A stretch of DNA of 64,000 nt from Bradyrhizobium diversitatis (lineage in GTDB: Bacteria > Pseudomonadota > Alphaproteobacteria > Rhizobiales > Xanthobacteraceae). Position 1 is the first letter of the stretch, and each line of letters starts with the position of its first letter. The notes below the pieces were generated by a model. That model did no database searches. It saw only the letters and a list, made by a program, of their open reading frames with translations, and had not been told where the DNA came from. The translations under genes were made by a program, and so were the position numbers. The DNA lies in contig NZ_JACEGD010000006.1 of the NCBI RefSeq assembly GCF_016031635.1, positions 248,001 through 312,000 of the forward strand, given 5' to 3'. Positions 26,123 through 34,971 of the stretch are shown piece after piece.

Positions 26123-26188
26123 TGCCACGCGGTGAGGAGGTGGCCGTAGAACCAGACTGCACGGGCTCTACGGCCAGACTGGCATGGC
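26123..26188. promoter_or_regulatory. Nested dyad between the SnoaL-like and TauE-like genes
   Basis: Two perfectly matched arm pairs are nested. The outer pair is CATGCCA (26123-26129) with TGGCATG (26182-26188); the inner pair is TGGCCGTAGA (26143-26152) with TCTACGGCCA (26169-26178). The element lies in the 217-bp divergent promoter gap. It could fold as an RNA hairpin in either transcript or serve as a multi-site operator; no T-run follows. Confidence 0.6.
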
Positions 26189-26282
26189 GAGGCGGAGGCA
26201 GCTGGCACTTCCGCAGCGAAGTTCCGGCCTGTTGATATCCGGCGATGGCCGCCAATCTCCCCTCTCTCGCCCTGCATCGACG

Positions 26283-27077
26283 ATGACGATGCCAGAGGCC
26301 GTGGTCGCGATCCGCGATATCGCCGCAATGGCGCTCCCGACGCCTGCCGTGATGCTGGCCGCCGCGATGTCGATCCTGGCGGCGGCTCTGGTGCGCGGCT
26401 TCACCGGTTTCGGCTTCGCGCTGACGGCGGTGCCGCTGCTGGGGCTGTTCATGCCGCCGATGCAATCGGTTCCGGTCGCGGTGTGTCTTCAGCTCATCAT
26501 CGGTCTCGGCGATCTTCCGCGCGCCTCGCGCGTCTGCCATTGGCCGTCGCTGCGCTGGCTCGTCATCGGCGGCGTGATCGGCTCGCCGCTCGGCGCGCTC
26601 ATTCTGCGCGTGGCGTCCGCGCCGGCCGCACGCATCATGATCGCGATGATCACGGCTGGTGCGGTTGTGGCGCTCAATGCCGGCTTCCGCCTCGCGGTGG
26701 CTCCATCGCGCAGCGTCACGGCATTGGTCGGCATGAGCGCGGGCCTGTTCAACGGCCTGGCGGCGATGCCGGGGCCGCCGGTCATCATCTATTACAGCGC
26801 TGGTCCCTTCGGCCGCGTCGCGGCGCGCGCTTCGATGATGGTGTTCTTCCTGGTCTCGTCCATTGCCGCGCTCATCAGCATTGCCATGCTGGGGCTGTTG
26901 AATCAGAGCACGGTGGTGCTGACCGCGCTTGGCGTTCCGGTCATGTTGTTCGGAACCTGGCTCGGCGATCTCGGCTTTCACCGTGGCAGCGACAGGCTGC
27001 ATCGCCGCGTATCGATCGCCAGCCTTGCCGTGGTGGCGCTGGGCAGCGCCATCAAGGGCGTGAGCGACCTGTTCTAA
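26283..27077 (+). CDS. TauE/SafE-family membrane permease
   Basis: A 264-residue integral membrane protein with about eight hydrophobic segments. It shows the paired motif of TauE/SafE exporters (ALVRGFTGFGFAL near residue 35 and GMSAGLFNGLAAMPGPPVI near residue 150, partly quoted). Members export sulfite, sulfoacetate or other organic anions. The start at 26283 is chosen for the first hydrophobic segment; no clear ribosome site is seen. It ends with a four-base tail-to-tail overlap on the MocR regulator gene. Confidence 0.85.
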   Translation: MTMPEAVVAIRDIAAMALPTPAVMLAAAMSILAAALVRGFTGFGFALTAVPLLGLFMPPMQSVPVAVCLQLIIGLGDLPRASRVCHWPSLRWLVIGGVIGSPLGALILRVASAPAARIMIAMITAGAVVALNAGFRLAVAPSRSVTALVGMSAGLFNGLAAMPGPPVIIYYSAGPFGRVAARASMMVFFLVSSIAALISIAMLGLLNQSTVVLTALGVPVMLFGTWLGDLGFHRGSDRLHRRVSIASLAVVALGSAIKGVSDLF

Positions 27078-28600
27078 CCCTGTCGCGCGAACACTTCGCC
27101 GAGCTTTGCCATGCCGGCGGCGATCCGGTCGGTCCGGATCGACGAGAAGCCGAGCCGGAAGCAATGCCGTGTCGCGTCGGGGCTCATCGAAAACACGTCG
27201 CCGGGCTCGATCACAACACCTTCGGCGCGCGCGGCCTCCGAGAGCCTTGCGCTGTCGGTTCCGTCAGGGCAGGAGATCCAATAGCTCGTGCTGCCGGATC
27301 CGCGGGCCCAGCGGCATGTCGGCAGCGTCTGTGGCAGCAATTCGTCGACCAGCCTGGCGCGCTCCAGCAGCACGCGGCCGACTTGTTGCAGGTGCGAGCG
27401 GTAATGGCCGAGGCCGATGAACAGCGCGGCGACGCGCTGGTTGTTGAGAGGCGGATGCCGCAGCATCAGCCGCCGCAATGCCCGCAGTTCGCGGACCACT
27501 GGCGCCGGCGCAACGACGTAGCCGAGCCGCAACCCTGGCGCCAGGGCTTTCGAGAGGCTGCCGACGTAGAGGACGGTCTGGTCCTGGTCGAGGCTCATCA
27601 GCGGCGGCAGCGCATCGCCTTCCGGGATCAGCTCGCTTTCATAGTCGTCCTCGATCAGGACGATGTCGCGGTCCCGCGCCGCCCGCAGAATTTCGTCTCG
27701 ACGCGCACGCGACATCGCAGCCGTGGTTGGGCAATGATGACTGGCGGTGACATAGGCAAGCGAGCAGCGCGCAAAGTCGTCGTCGGGCACCAGTCCGTCG
27801 TCATCGACCCGCAGCGGAACGACGTCCGACGTCATCATGCCGAAGATGTTGCGGGCGTCTGGATATCCCGGGTCTTCCATGCCGATGGTCGTCGTCGGCC
27901 GCACGAACAGCTTGGCGATCAAATAGAGGGCATGCTGCGCTCCGATCGTGATCATGATCTCGTCGGCGCGCGCGCGAATGCCGCGGCGCGGCAGCACCTG
28001 CCGCTGCAATTGCTCGATCAGCGCGGGATCGTCACCGTCGATCATGTCGCGCGCCCAGTTGTTGATCTCGGGCACGCTGAGCGCGGCGCGCGCGCTCTCG
28101 CGCCAATCGTTGGTAGGAAACAGACTCGGGTCGAACTGGCCGAAGATAAAGGGGTAGGGGTAGGTCTGCCAGTCGAGCGGCTTGACGATGTTGCGGAACG
28201 CCGAAGGCTGGAGCGCGAAGCGCTCGGTCCAGCGCCGGCTGTAAGCCTCGGTCGCAGGCAGTTTGGCCTCGCCAATCTGCTTGGGCAGGCCGGCGACGAA
28301 ATAGCCGCTGCGTTCGCGCGAGACCAGGAAGTTCTGGTCGACGAGCTGCTCATAGGCGATGACGATGGTATTGCGCGAGACCTTGAGGAGCGCGGCAAGA
28401 TCTCGGCTGGACGGCATGCGCACGCCGAGAGGCAGCCGGCCGTCCTCGATGGCCGTTACGATCATCCGGCGGATCTGGAGCTGCAGGAAACTGCCGCCCC
28501 GATCCAGGCCCTGGAACAGCGATCCCCAGAACAGGACATCGTTTGGTGGGGCGGCGGGTGCCGTTGCTTCGGATTGCCGCAGGAGTACAAATTTTCCCAT
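27074..28600 (-). CDS. MocR-type regulator (GntR helix-turn-helix fused to aminotransferase)
   Basis: A 508-residue fusion of a GntR winged helix (residues about 25-105; LQIRRMIVTAIEDGRLPLGVRMPSSRDLA in outline) with a fold-type I aminotransferase-like domain. The PLP lysine lies in GSLSKALAPGLRLGY. MocR proteins sense PLP adducts of amino compounds and control divergent genes. The start at 28600 begins the conserved MGKFVLLRQ; in-frame ATGs further up lack homology. It is divergent from the amidohydrolase operon, and a pair of direct repeats lies in the gap. Confidence 0.92.
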   Translation of the reverse strand: MGKFVLLRQSEATAPAAPPNDVLFWGSLFQGLDRGGSFLQLQIRRMIVTAIEDGRLPLGVRMPSSRDLAALLKVSRNTIVIAYEQLVDQNFLVSRERSGYFVAGLPKQIGEAKLPATEAYSRRWTERFALQPSAFRNIVKPLDWQTYPYPFIFGQFDPSLFPTNDWRESARAALSVPEINNWARDMIDGDDPALIEQLQRQVLPRRGIRARADEIMITIGAQHALYLIAKLFVRPTTTIGMEDPGYPDARNIFGMMTSDVVPLRVDDDGLVPDDDFARCSLAYVTASHHCPTTAAMSRARRDEILRAARDRDIVLIEDDYESELIPEGDALPPLMSLDQDQTVLYVGSLSKALAPGLRLGYVVAPAPVVRELRALRRLMLRHPPLNNQRVAALFIGLGHYRSHLQQVGRVLLERARLVDELLPQTLPTCRWARGSGSTSYWISCPDGTDSARLSEAARAEGVVIEPGDVFSMSPDATRHCFRLGFSSIRTDRIAAGMAKLGEVFARQG

Positions 28601-28680
28601 CGGGGCTTGTCCAGGGTGGTCGCGTAAACACAAAAAGCAAAGCAAAAACCGCGCCATACCGGCGAAAATGGCGCGCTGCC

Positions 28681-28709
28681 GTGCATGGGCTGGCTCCATT
28701 TGTGCATGG
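28681..28709. promoter_or_regulatory. Direct repeat, candidate MocR operator
   Basis: GTGCATGG occurs at 28681-28688 and again at 28702-28709, 21 bp apart or about two helical turns, in the gap between the MocR gene and the amidohydrolase gene. Known MocR regulators such as GabR bind direct repeats on one DNA face, so the arrangement fits. Confidence 0.5.
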
Positions 28710-28775
28710 CATCTGGCGCTGGTCTAAGCCCACGCGAGATCCCAGGGTCGATAGCGTGACATCTGGGAGTTCAAT

Positions 28776-30419
28776 GTGAGCGCGGAGACGGTCGCATACT
28801 CAGCCCGCAAGATCGTGACGATGAATCCGTCGCGACCGCTCGCGACCCATGTCGCGGTGCGCGATGGCCGCATCGTTGCGGTCGGCAATGCTGCGGAGAT
28901 TGCACCATTCGCCGGCGGAGCGATCGACGACCGCTTCCGCGACAAGGTGCTGCTGCCCGGGTTCGTCGAGGGCCACAGCCACATCATGGAGGGCATGATG
29001 TGGTCGCTGCCCTATGTCGGGGCGTTTGATCGTCGCTCGCCGGAAGGCAAGGTCGTATCGGGCGTACGTGACATCGACGCGATAGTCGCCCGGCTGCAGG
29101 AGGCCGAATCCAGAATCGGCGATCCCGACGCAACGCTGTTCGCCTGGGGCTTCGATCCGCTGCATATCGGCGGACGCATGCTGACCCGGCGGGATCTCGA
29201 TCGCGTCTCGACCACGCGGCCGATCATGGTGATCCATGCGAGCTTCCATATCAGCAACGTCAACACGCTGGTGCTGGAGCGCGCCGAATTGTTGCACGCG
29301 ATCGAGATTTCCGGCGTTGTCGCCGGCGAGGACGGTCTAGCCAGCGGAGAGCTGCAGGGTATCGCCGCTCGGTTTCGCGTCTTCCGCGTGCTCGGCAATC
29401 CGTTGTCCTCCGCCATTACGATGCACGACGTCGATCGCTATGCCGCGTCCGCCTGCGTGCAGGGCGTGACCACGATCACCGATCTGCACAATGATCTCAC
29501 GGATCCGACGATCGAGCTCTACGCGGCGGCCACCCATTCGCCCGAGTTTGGTGTGCGGTTGGTGCCTGCATTGGCATCGGCCTCGCATACGCCCGAGCAG
29601 GCGATCTCGAAGATCGCGACATTACGGGAGAACGGCAACGACCGCCTGCACTACGGTATCGTCAAGCTGGTCGTGGACGGCTCAATCCAGGGCTTCACCG
29701 CCCGACTACGATGGCCCGGCTATCACAACGGTGCCCCCAACGGACTTTGGTACATCGCGCCCGAGGATCTGCCACGGCTGGTCGACCTCTATCACAAGGC
29801 GGGCATTCAGCTTCACATCCACACCAATGGAGATGAGGCCACGGAGCTGGCGCTCGATGCCATCGAGAAGGCGCTGGCTGCGACGCCCCGCGCGGATCAC
29901 CGCCACACCCTGCAGCATTGCCAGATGGCAGATGCCGCGCAGTTCCGGCGCATGAAGGCGCTCGGCGTCTGCGTCAATCTTTTCGCCAACCACCTGTTCT
30001 ACTGGGGTGACTCCCACCACGATCTGACAATGGGGCCGGAGCGCGCCGGGAGACTGGATGCGACCGGTACCGCTCTGCGCAGCGGCGTTCCGTTCGCGAT
30101 CCACTCGGATGCACCGGTCACGCCGCTTTCGCCGCTGTTTACCGCCTGGTGCGCGGTCAATCGGGTCTCGTCGTCAGGCCGCAAGCTCGGGACCGAGACG
30201 GAAGCTCTCGGCGTCGAGCAGGCCCTCGCTGCGATCACGATCGGCGCCGCCTACACACTGAAGCTTGATCACCTGATCGGCAGCATCGAGTGCGGCAAAT
30301 TTGCGGACTTCGCCGTCCTGGATGACGATCCGCTCGCGGTCGCTCCCGCCGGGCTGAAGGACGTGCCCGTGTGGGGCACGGTCGTCGGCGGCCATGTCAG
30401 GAAAGCTCCGCGCGCATGA
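28776..30419 (+). CDS. YtcJ-like metal-dependent amidohydrolase
   Basis: A 547-residue amidohydrolase-superfamily enzyme of the YtcJ/N-substituted formamide deformylase type. The metal site is visible as GFVEGHSH (HxH), LQLHIHTNGD-like histidines (IQLHIHTNGDEA), HRHTLQHCQ and the aspartate in AIHSDAPV. It hydrolyses C-N bonds in amides or cyclic compounds. The GTG start at 28776 follows GGGAG; the overlapping ATG at 28774 would stop at once. It is translationally coupled to the CobW-like metallochaperone (ATGA) and is followed by a peptide-type importer. Confidence 0.88.
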   Translation: MSAETVAYSARKIVTMNPSRPLATHVAVRDGRIVAVGNAAEIAPFAGGAIDDRFRDKVLLPGFVEGHSHIMEGMMWSLPYVGAFDRRSPEGKVVSGVRDIDAIVARLQEAESRIGDPDATLFAWGFDPLHIGGRMLTRRDLDRVSTTRPIMVIHASFHISNVNTLVLERAELLHAIEISGVVAGEDGLASGELQGIAARFRVFRVLGNPLSSAITMHDVDRYAASACVQGVTTITDLHNDLTDPTIELYAAATHSPEFGVRLVPALASASHTPEQAISKIATLRENGNDRLHYGIVKLVVDGSIQGFTARLRWPGYHNGAPNGLWYIAPEDLPRLVDLYHKAGIQLHIHTNGDEATELALDAIEKALAATPRADHRHTLQHCQMADAAQFRRMKALGVCVNLFANHLFYWGDSHHDLTMGPERAGRLDATGTALRSGVPFAIHSDAPVTPLSPLFTAWCAVNRVSSSGRKLGTETEALGVEQALAAITIGAAYTLKLDHLIGSIECGKFADFAVLDDDPLAVAPAGLKDVPVWGTVVGGHVRKAPRA

Positions 30420-31363
30420 TCCGGTCCGCGCCCATCCCGGTCACGGTGATTGGAGGCTTTCTCGGCGCCGGCAAGACGACGCTGCTCAATCGGCTGCTGG
30501 CGAACGGTCGTTCGCGTTGCGCGGTGCTGGTGAACGATTTCGGCGAGATCAATATCGATGCGGCCCTCATCGAGAGCCACGACGGCACCACGATGTCGCT
30601 GACCAATGGTTGCGTCTGCTGCAGCATCGGTTCAGGCTTTCTGGAAACGCTCGGCGGCCTGCTTGACGAAAGCGGGCGTTTCGAGCGCATCGTGATCGAG
30701 GCGAGTGGGGTCGGCGATCCCTGGCGCATCGCCGAGATCGCGCTGGTCGAGCCGGCGCTGCGGCTCGATGGCGTGGTCGTGCTCGCCGATGCAAGCCGGA
30801 TCGCGGCCCTGATCAAGGATCGCCAGGTCGGCGAGACGGTCCGCAACCAGTTCACAAAGTGCGATGTGGCGCTGCTCAGCAAGCGCGATCTGGTAACCGA
30901 TAAGCAGATGGAGGCGGCGCGCAGTGCGATCCGCGCGGTGCGACAGGACATCCAGATCGAGATCCTCCCGGATGGGGTGCAGGACACCGTTGTGTTCGGC
31001 CGACGCGAGGCGCCGCGGTTTCGCGCCGTTTCCGTCGATGGGGACGTCGATCACGAAGGCGAGTTCAGGCGCTGGACCTATCGGCGCGCCGGCAGCTTCG
31101 ACCGCGATCTGTTGGCCGCGGCGGTGAACGCGTTGCCGCCGCAACTGCTGCGATTGAAGGGTGTCTGCCGGATCGGCGACCAAGCACGGCCGCAGGTGTT
31201 CCAGATGGTGTCGCGGACCTGGTCGCTGGCGCAGCCCGAGCGCGACGCCGGGCAGGGCGCGGACGCGATCGTGCTGGTGGGCGTCGGGACCGTTGATCTC
31301 CCGGCAGATCATGAACTGGACGCCATTCTCGATCGTGCACTGGCCGTATCGGCCGCTGCATGA
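30416..31363 (+). CDS. CobW/COG0523-family GTPase (metallochaperone)
   Basis: A 315-residue G3E GTPase. It has P-loop GGFLGAGKTTLLN, the metal-binding CxCC motif NGCVCCSIG (about residues 62-70) and a guanine motif SKRD. COG0523 proteins deliver zinc, cobalt or iron to client enzymes. Its start overlaps the amidohydrolase stop (ATGA), so the amidohydrolase is the obvious client. The C-terminal CobW_C domain is present but short. Confidence 0.88.
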   Translation: MIRSAPIPVTVIGGFLGAGKTTLLNRLLANGRSRCAVLVNDFGEINIDAALIESHDGTTMSLTNGCVCCSIGSGFLETLGGLLDESGRFERIVIEASGVGDPWRIAEIALVEPALRLDGVVVLADASRIAALIKDRQVGETVRNQFTKCDVALLSKRDLVTDKQMEAARSAIRAVRQDIQIEILPDGVQDTVVFGRREAPRFRAVSVDGDVDHEGEFRRWTYRRAGSFDRDLLAAAVNALPPQLLRLKGVCRIGDQARPQVFQMVSRTWSLAQPERDAGQGADAIVLVGVGTVDLPADHELDAILDRALAVSAAA

Positions 31364-31433
31364 CGACGAACGGATATCGATCGATGCACGACCTCGACTT
31401 GCCGACGATCAAATCGAACAGGGGGATAGAGCC

Positions 31434-33029
31434 ATGTTGATCAGACGGACATTCGTACTGGGAGCCCTTGGTCTCGTTGCGGCCGCCGCTGCGTCACCTG
31501 CTGCGCGAGCCCAAGCGGCGGGCAGCAATACCCTCGTTGTGGCCACCACCCAGGTGCCACGCCACTTCAACGGCGCGGTGCAGTCGGGCATGGCGACGGC
31601 CATGCCGACGGCACAGATCTTCGCGAGCCCGCTGCGCTATGACGAGAACTGGAAGCCGCAGCCCTATCTGGCCCAGTCCTGGGAGGTCGCGCCCGACGGG
31701 CTGTCGGTGACCCTGCATCTCGTCAAGAATGCCGTGTTCCACGACGGCAAACCCGTGACATCGGAGGATGTCGCCTTCTCGATCATGGCGATCAAGGCCA
31801 ACCATCCGTTCCAGACCATGCTGGCGGCGGTGGAAAAGGTCGATACGCCGGATCCGGCAACAGCGATCATTCGGCTGTCACACCCCAGCCCCTCGCTGCT
31901 GCTGGCGATGTCCCCGGCGCTGATGCCGATCCTGCCGAAACACATCTACGGTGACGGTCAGGATCTGAAGACGCATCCTGCCAATCTCAAGCCGATCGGC
32001 TCCGGGCCCTTCAAGCTGATCGAATACAAGCAGGGCGAATACTACACGCTGGAGAAGTTCGACAAGTTCTTCATGCCCGGCCGCCCCAAGCTCGACAAGA
32101 TCGTGGTTCGGCTGGTTTCGGATGGGAATGCCGCCCTGGTCTCGATGGAGCGGGGCGACGTCCAGGCCCTGTCGTTCGTCGCAGGCGTTCGCGATATCGA
32201 CCGCCTGCAGAAGGCGCCGAACATCGTCGTGACCGACAAGGGCTTTGCCGGTATCGGTCCGCTCAACTGGCTCGCCTTCAACACCAGGAAGAAGCCGCTC
32301 GACGACGTCCGCGTTCGTCAGGCTATCGCGTACGCGGCCAATCGCGACTTCATCGTCTCCAAACTGATGGGCGGCAAGGCTGCTCCCGCATTCGGGCCGA
32401 TCGCGCCGGATTCACCGCTCGCCGAGGCGAACGTCGAGCCCTACAAGGTCGACTATGCCAAGTCGGCGGCGCTGCTGGACTCCGCGGGCTATCCGAAGGG
32501 GGCCGATGGTTCGCGCTTCGCACTCACCATCGACTATATTCCCGGCGGCGACGAGCAGCAGCGCAACGTTGCCGAATATCTCCGCTCGCAGATGAAGCGG
32601 GTCGGCATCAATCTCGAGGTGCGGGCGGCGCCCGACTTTCCGACCTGGGCGCAGCGCGTTTCGAACTTCGATTTCGATCTGACCATGGACACCGTCTACA
32701 ACTGGGGCGATCCCGTCATCGGGGTCAACCGGACCTATCTGTCTTCCAACATCCGCAAGGGCATCATCTGGTCCAACACCCAGCAATACAGCAATCCAAA
32801 GGTCGATGAACTGCTGCAGGCGGCAGCAGTGGAGACCTCGCCGGAGAAGCGAAAGGCGCTCTATTCCGAGTTCCAGAAGATCGTGGTTCAGGATGCGCCG
32901 ATCTACTACATCAACGTGTCGCCATACTACAACGCGTTCAGCAAGGGGCTCGGCGGCCTTCCCACCACGATCTGGGGCATGATGTCTCCGCTGGACGAGA
33001 TGTATTGGGAGACCCCGCCCAAGACTTGA
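31434..33029 (+). CDS. Dipeptide/oligopeptide-type ABC transporter, substrate-binding protein
   Basis: A 531-residue family 5 solute-binding protein. A signal peptide with an RR start (MLIRRTFVLGALGLVAAAAASPAARA) is followed by the large peptide-binding fold (YLAQSWEVAPDGLSVTLHL; LAFNTRKKPLDDVRVRQAIAYA, in outline). The ATG at 31434 has GGGGGA nine to ten bases upstream. It is the first of five genes of a complete Dpp-type importer. The cargo may be a peptide, opine or amide that the amidohydrolase and FAD oxidoreductase degrade. Confidence 0.92.
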   Translation: MLIRRTFVLGALGLVAAAAASPAARAQAAGSNTLVVATTQVPRHFNGAVQSGMATAMPTAQIFASPLRYDENWKPQPYLAQSWEVAPDGLSVTLHLVKNAVFHDGKPVTSEDVAFSIMAIKANHPFQTMLAAVEKVDTPDPATAIIRLSHPSPSLLLAMSPALMPILPKHIYGDGQDLKTHPANLKPIGSGPFKLIEYKQGEYYTLEKFDKFFMPGRPKLDKIVVRLVSDGNAALVSMERGDVQALSFVAGVRDIDRLQKAPNIVVTDKGFAGIGPLNWLAFNTRKKPLDDVRVRQAIAYAANRDFIVSKLMGGKAAPAFGPIAPDSPLAEANVEPYKVDYAKSAALLDSAGYPKGADGSRFALTIDYIPGGDEQQRNVAEYLRSQMKRVGINLEVRAAPDFPTWAQRVSNFDFDLTMDTVYNWGDPVIGVNRTYLSSNIRKGIIWSNTQQYSNPKVDELLQAAAVETSPEKRKALYSEFQKIVVQDAPIYYINVSPYYNAFSKGLGGLPTTIWGMMSPLDEMYWETPPKT

Positions 33030-33088
33030 CGAAGACCTGATGACGCCACCGCGACCACGGTCGAGACTGCGAGGAGCCCTCCGACATC

Positions 33089-34069
33089 ATGGCTTTGGCC
33101 ATTCATCTGACAAGGCAGATTGCCAACGCCGCCGCGCTGCTGCTGGCGGTGCTGGTCCTGAACTTCTGCCTGATCCACCTTGCGCCCGGCGATCCCGTTC
33201 AGGTGATCGCCGGTGAGATGGGGGGCGCCTCGGCTGACGTCATCGCGGCGCTCAGGACCAAATACGGGCTCGACCACAGCCTGATGGAGCAGCTTGCGAT
33301 CTATCTTCGCAACGTCGTGACGGGCGACTTCGGCTACTCCTACTATTTCAACGAGCCGGTGCTCGGCTTGGTTCTGCAGCGGCTGCCCGCGACGCTCTAT
33401 CTTACGTCCTGTGCGCTGGTCAGTGCGCTCGTGGTCGGCACCTTCCTCGGTGTCGTCAGCGCACGTCGTCCGAATGGTCTGTTCAGCCACACCGTGACCG
33501 TGTTCTCCCTGGCCGGCTATGCCGCGCCGATCTTCTGGACCGGATTGATGTTGCTGCTCCTGTTCGGATCGGTGTGGCCGATCCTGCCGGTCGTCGGCAT
33601 GTCCGATGTCGTGCATCGCAAGCAGGGCCTGAACTATGTGCTCGATGTCGCGCAGCATCTCCTGCTGCCGTCGCTGACATTGGCACTGGTCTTCATCGCC
33701 CAATACAGTCGGCTCGCGCGGGTCAACATGATCGACGCGCTGTCGGCCGACTACGTCCGGACCGCGCGGGCCAAGGGCCTGCCGGAGTGGGTCGTGATCG
33801 GCAAGCATGCGCTGCGCAACACGCTGATCCCGACCGTCACAGTCGCCGGCCACCAGTTCGGCAATCTGTTTGCCGGCGCGGTGCTGGTCGAGACGGTGTT
33901 CAGCTGGCCCGGCATGGGCCGGCTGGTGTTCGATTCGATCCTGCGCCGCGACTATCCGACCCTGATGGCCGTGCTGTTCTTCTCTGCATTGATGGTCATG
34001 GCCGCAAACTTCCTGACTGACATTGTTTACCGGCTGATCGACCCGCGCATCCGGATGGGGCAACGATGA
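33089..34069 (+). CDS. Dipeptide-type ABC transporter, permease (DppB-like)
   Basis: A 326-residue DppB/OppB-type permease with the family N-terminus (LHLAPGDPVQVIAGE) and six predicted membrane spans. The cytoplasmic loop is YVRTARAKGLPEWVVIGKHALRNTLIP (about residues 226-252, partly quoted). It overlaps the second permease gene by four bases. Confidence 0.93.
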   Translation: MALAIHLTRQIANAAALLLAVLVLNFCLIHLAPGDPVQVIAGEMGGASADVIAALRTKYGLDHSLMEQLAIYLRNVVTGDFGYSYYFNEPVLGLVLQRLPATLYLTSCALVSALVVGTFLGVVSARRPNGLFSHTVTVFSLAGYAAPIFWTGLMLLLLFGSVWPILPVVGMSDVVHRKQGLNYVLDVAQHLLLPSLTLALVFIAQYSRLARVNMIDALSADYVRTARAKGLPEWVVIGKHALRNTLIPTVTVAGHQFGNLFAGAVLVETVFSWPGMGRLVFDSILRRDYPTLMAVLFFSALMVMAANFLTDIVYRLIDPRIRMGQR

Positions 34070-34971
34070 CGACCCTGGAAGCTCCAACTTTGACCATCGT
34101 TTCGGCCATCGACATGCCGGCCAGGCGCGCGACGTCGCCAGCTGGCATCGCAATGCGGCAGTTCCTGAAGAGTCCGTCCGGCGTCGTCGGCCTCTGTCTG
34201 CTCGCACTGATCATCGTCGGGACCCTGGTCGGCCCGCATCTCTACCGGGTCGATCCGCTCGATCTGGTTGGCGCGCCGTTCATGCCACCCGATTCGGATG
34301 CATGGCTCGGCACGGATTATCTCGGCCGCGACGTATTGGCGGGGCTGATTTACGGCGGACGCGCAACCCTGGCGGTCGGCGCCGTCGCCGCCCTGATCAC
34401 GATCGCCATCGGTCTGTTGATTGGCTCCTTGAGCGGCTTCTTTGGCGGCGTGGTGGATGTGGTGCTGGTGAAGATTACCGAGTTCTTCCAAATCCTGCCG
34501 CCGCTGCTGTTCGCAATGGTCCTGGTGACCTTGTTCGGGTCGAAGCTGTCGACGATTACGGTGGCGATCGGTGCGGTGAGCTGGACGTCGGCCGCGCGGC
34601 TGACGCGGGCTGAGTTCATGCGACTTCGCGATCTCGATTTCGTCAAAGCGTCGCGCGCGGCCGGCGCCAGCGACCGTCATCTGATGCTGCGAGTATTGTT
34701 GCCGAACGCGCTGCCCGCGGTGATCGTGTCGGCCACGCTGGCGATCGGTGTCGCAATCCTGTTCGAAGGCGGCTTGAGCTTCCTGGGACTTGGCGATCCC
34801 AACGTGATGAGCTGGGGACTGATGCTTGGACAGAACCGGAACTACATCCTCGATGCCTGGTGGGCCGTCATATTTCCGGGGATGGCGATCTTCCTTGCAG
34901 TCCTTGCCATCAGTCTGGTCGGCGACGGCCTCAATGACGCGATCAATCCGCGTCTCAGGCGGAGGTCGTGA
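34066..34971 (+). CDS. Dipeptide-type ABC transporter, permease (DppC-like)
   Basis: A 301-residue DppC/OppC-type permease. It has HxLGTDYLGRDVLAGLIYGGR-like residues after the first membrane span (WLGTDYLGRDVLAG), and the loop FVKASRAAGASDRHLMLRVLLPN. It pairs with the DppB-like permease. Its stop shares one base with the start of the first ATPase gene. Confidence 0.93.
   Translation: MTTLEAPTLTIVSAIDMPARRATSPAGIAMRQFLKSPSGVVGLCLLALIIVGTLVGPHLYRVDPLDLVGAPFMPPDSDAWLGTDYLGRDVLAGLIYGGRATLAVGAVAALITIAIGLLIGSLSGFFGGVVDVVLVKITEFFQILPPLLFAMVLVTLFGSKLSTITVAIGAVSWTSAARLTRAEFMRLRDLDFVKASRAAGASDRHLMLRVLLPNALPAVIVSATLAIGVAILFEGGLSFLGLGDPNVMSWGLMLGQNRNYILDAWWAVIFPGMAIFLAVLAISLVGDGLNDAINPRLRRRS

Noticed and set aside
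25656..27164. N-terminal 500-residue extension of the FAD oxidoreductase frame
   Set aside because: Low-complexity histidine/arginine sequence antisense to the TauE-like gene; the real start at 25655 overlaps the SnoaL-like gene by four bases.
26483..28627. 714-codon plus-strand frame over the MocR gene
   Set aside because: Out-of-frame with TauE and antisense to MocR; no protein motif.
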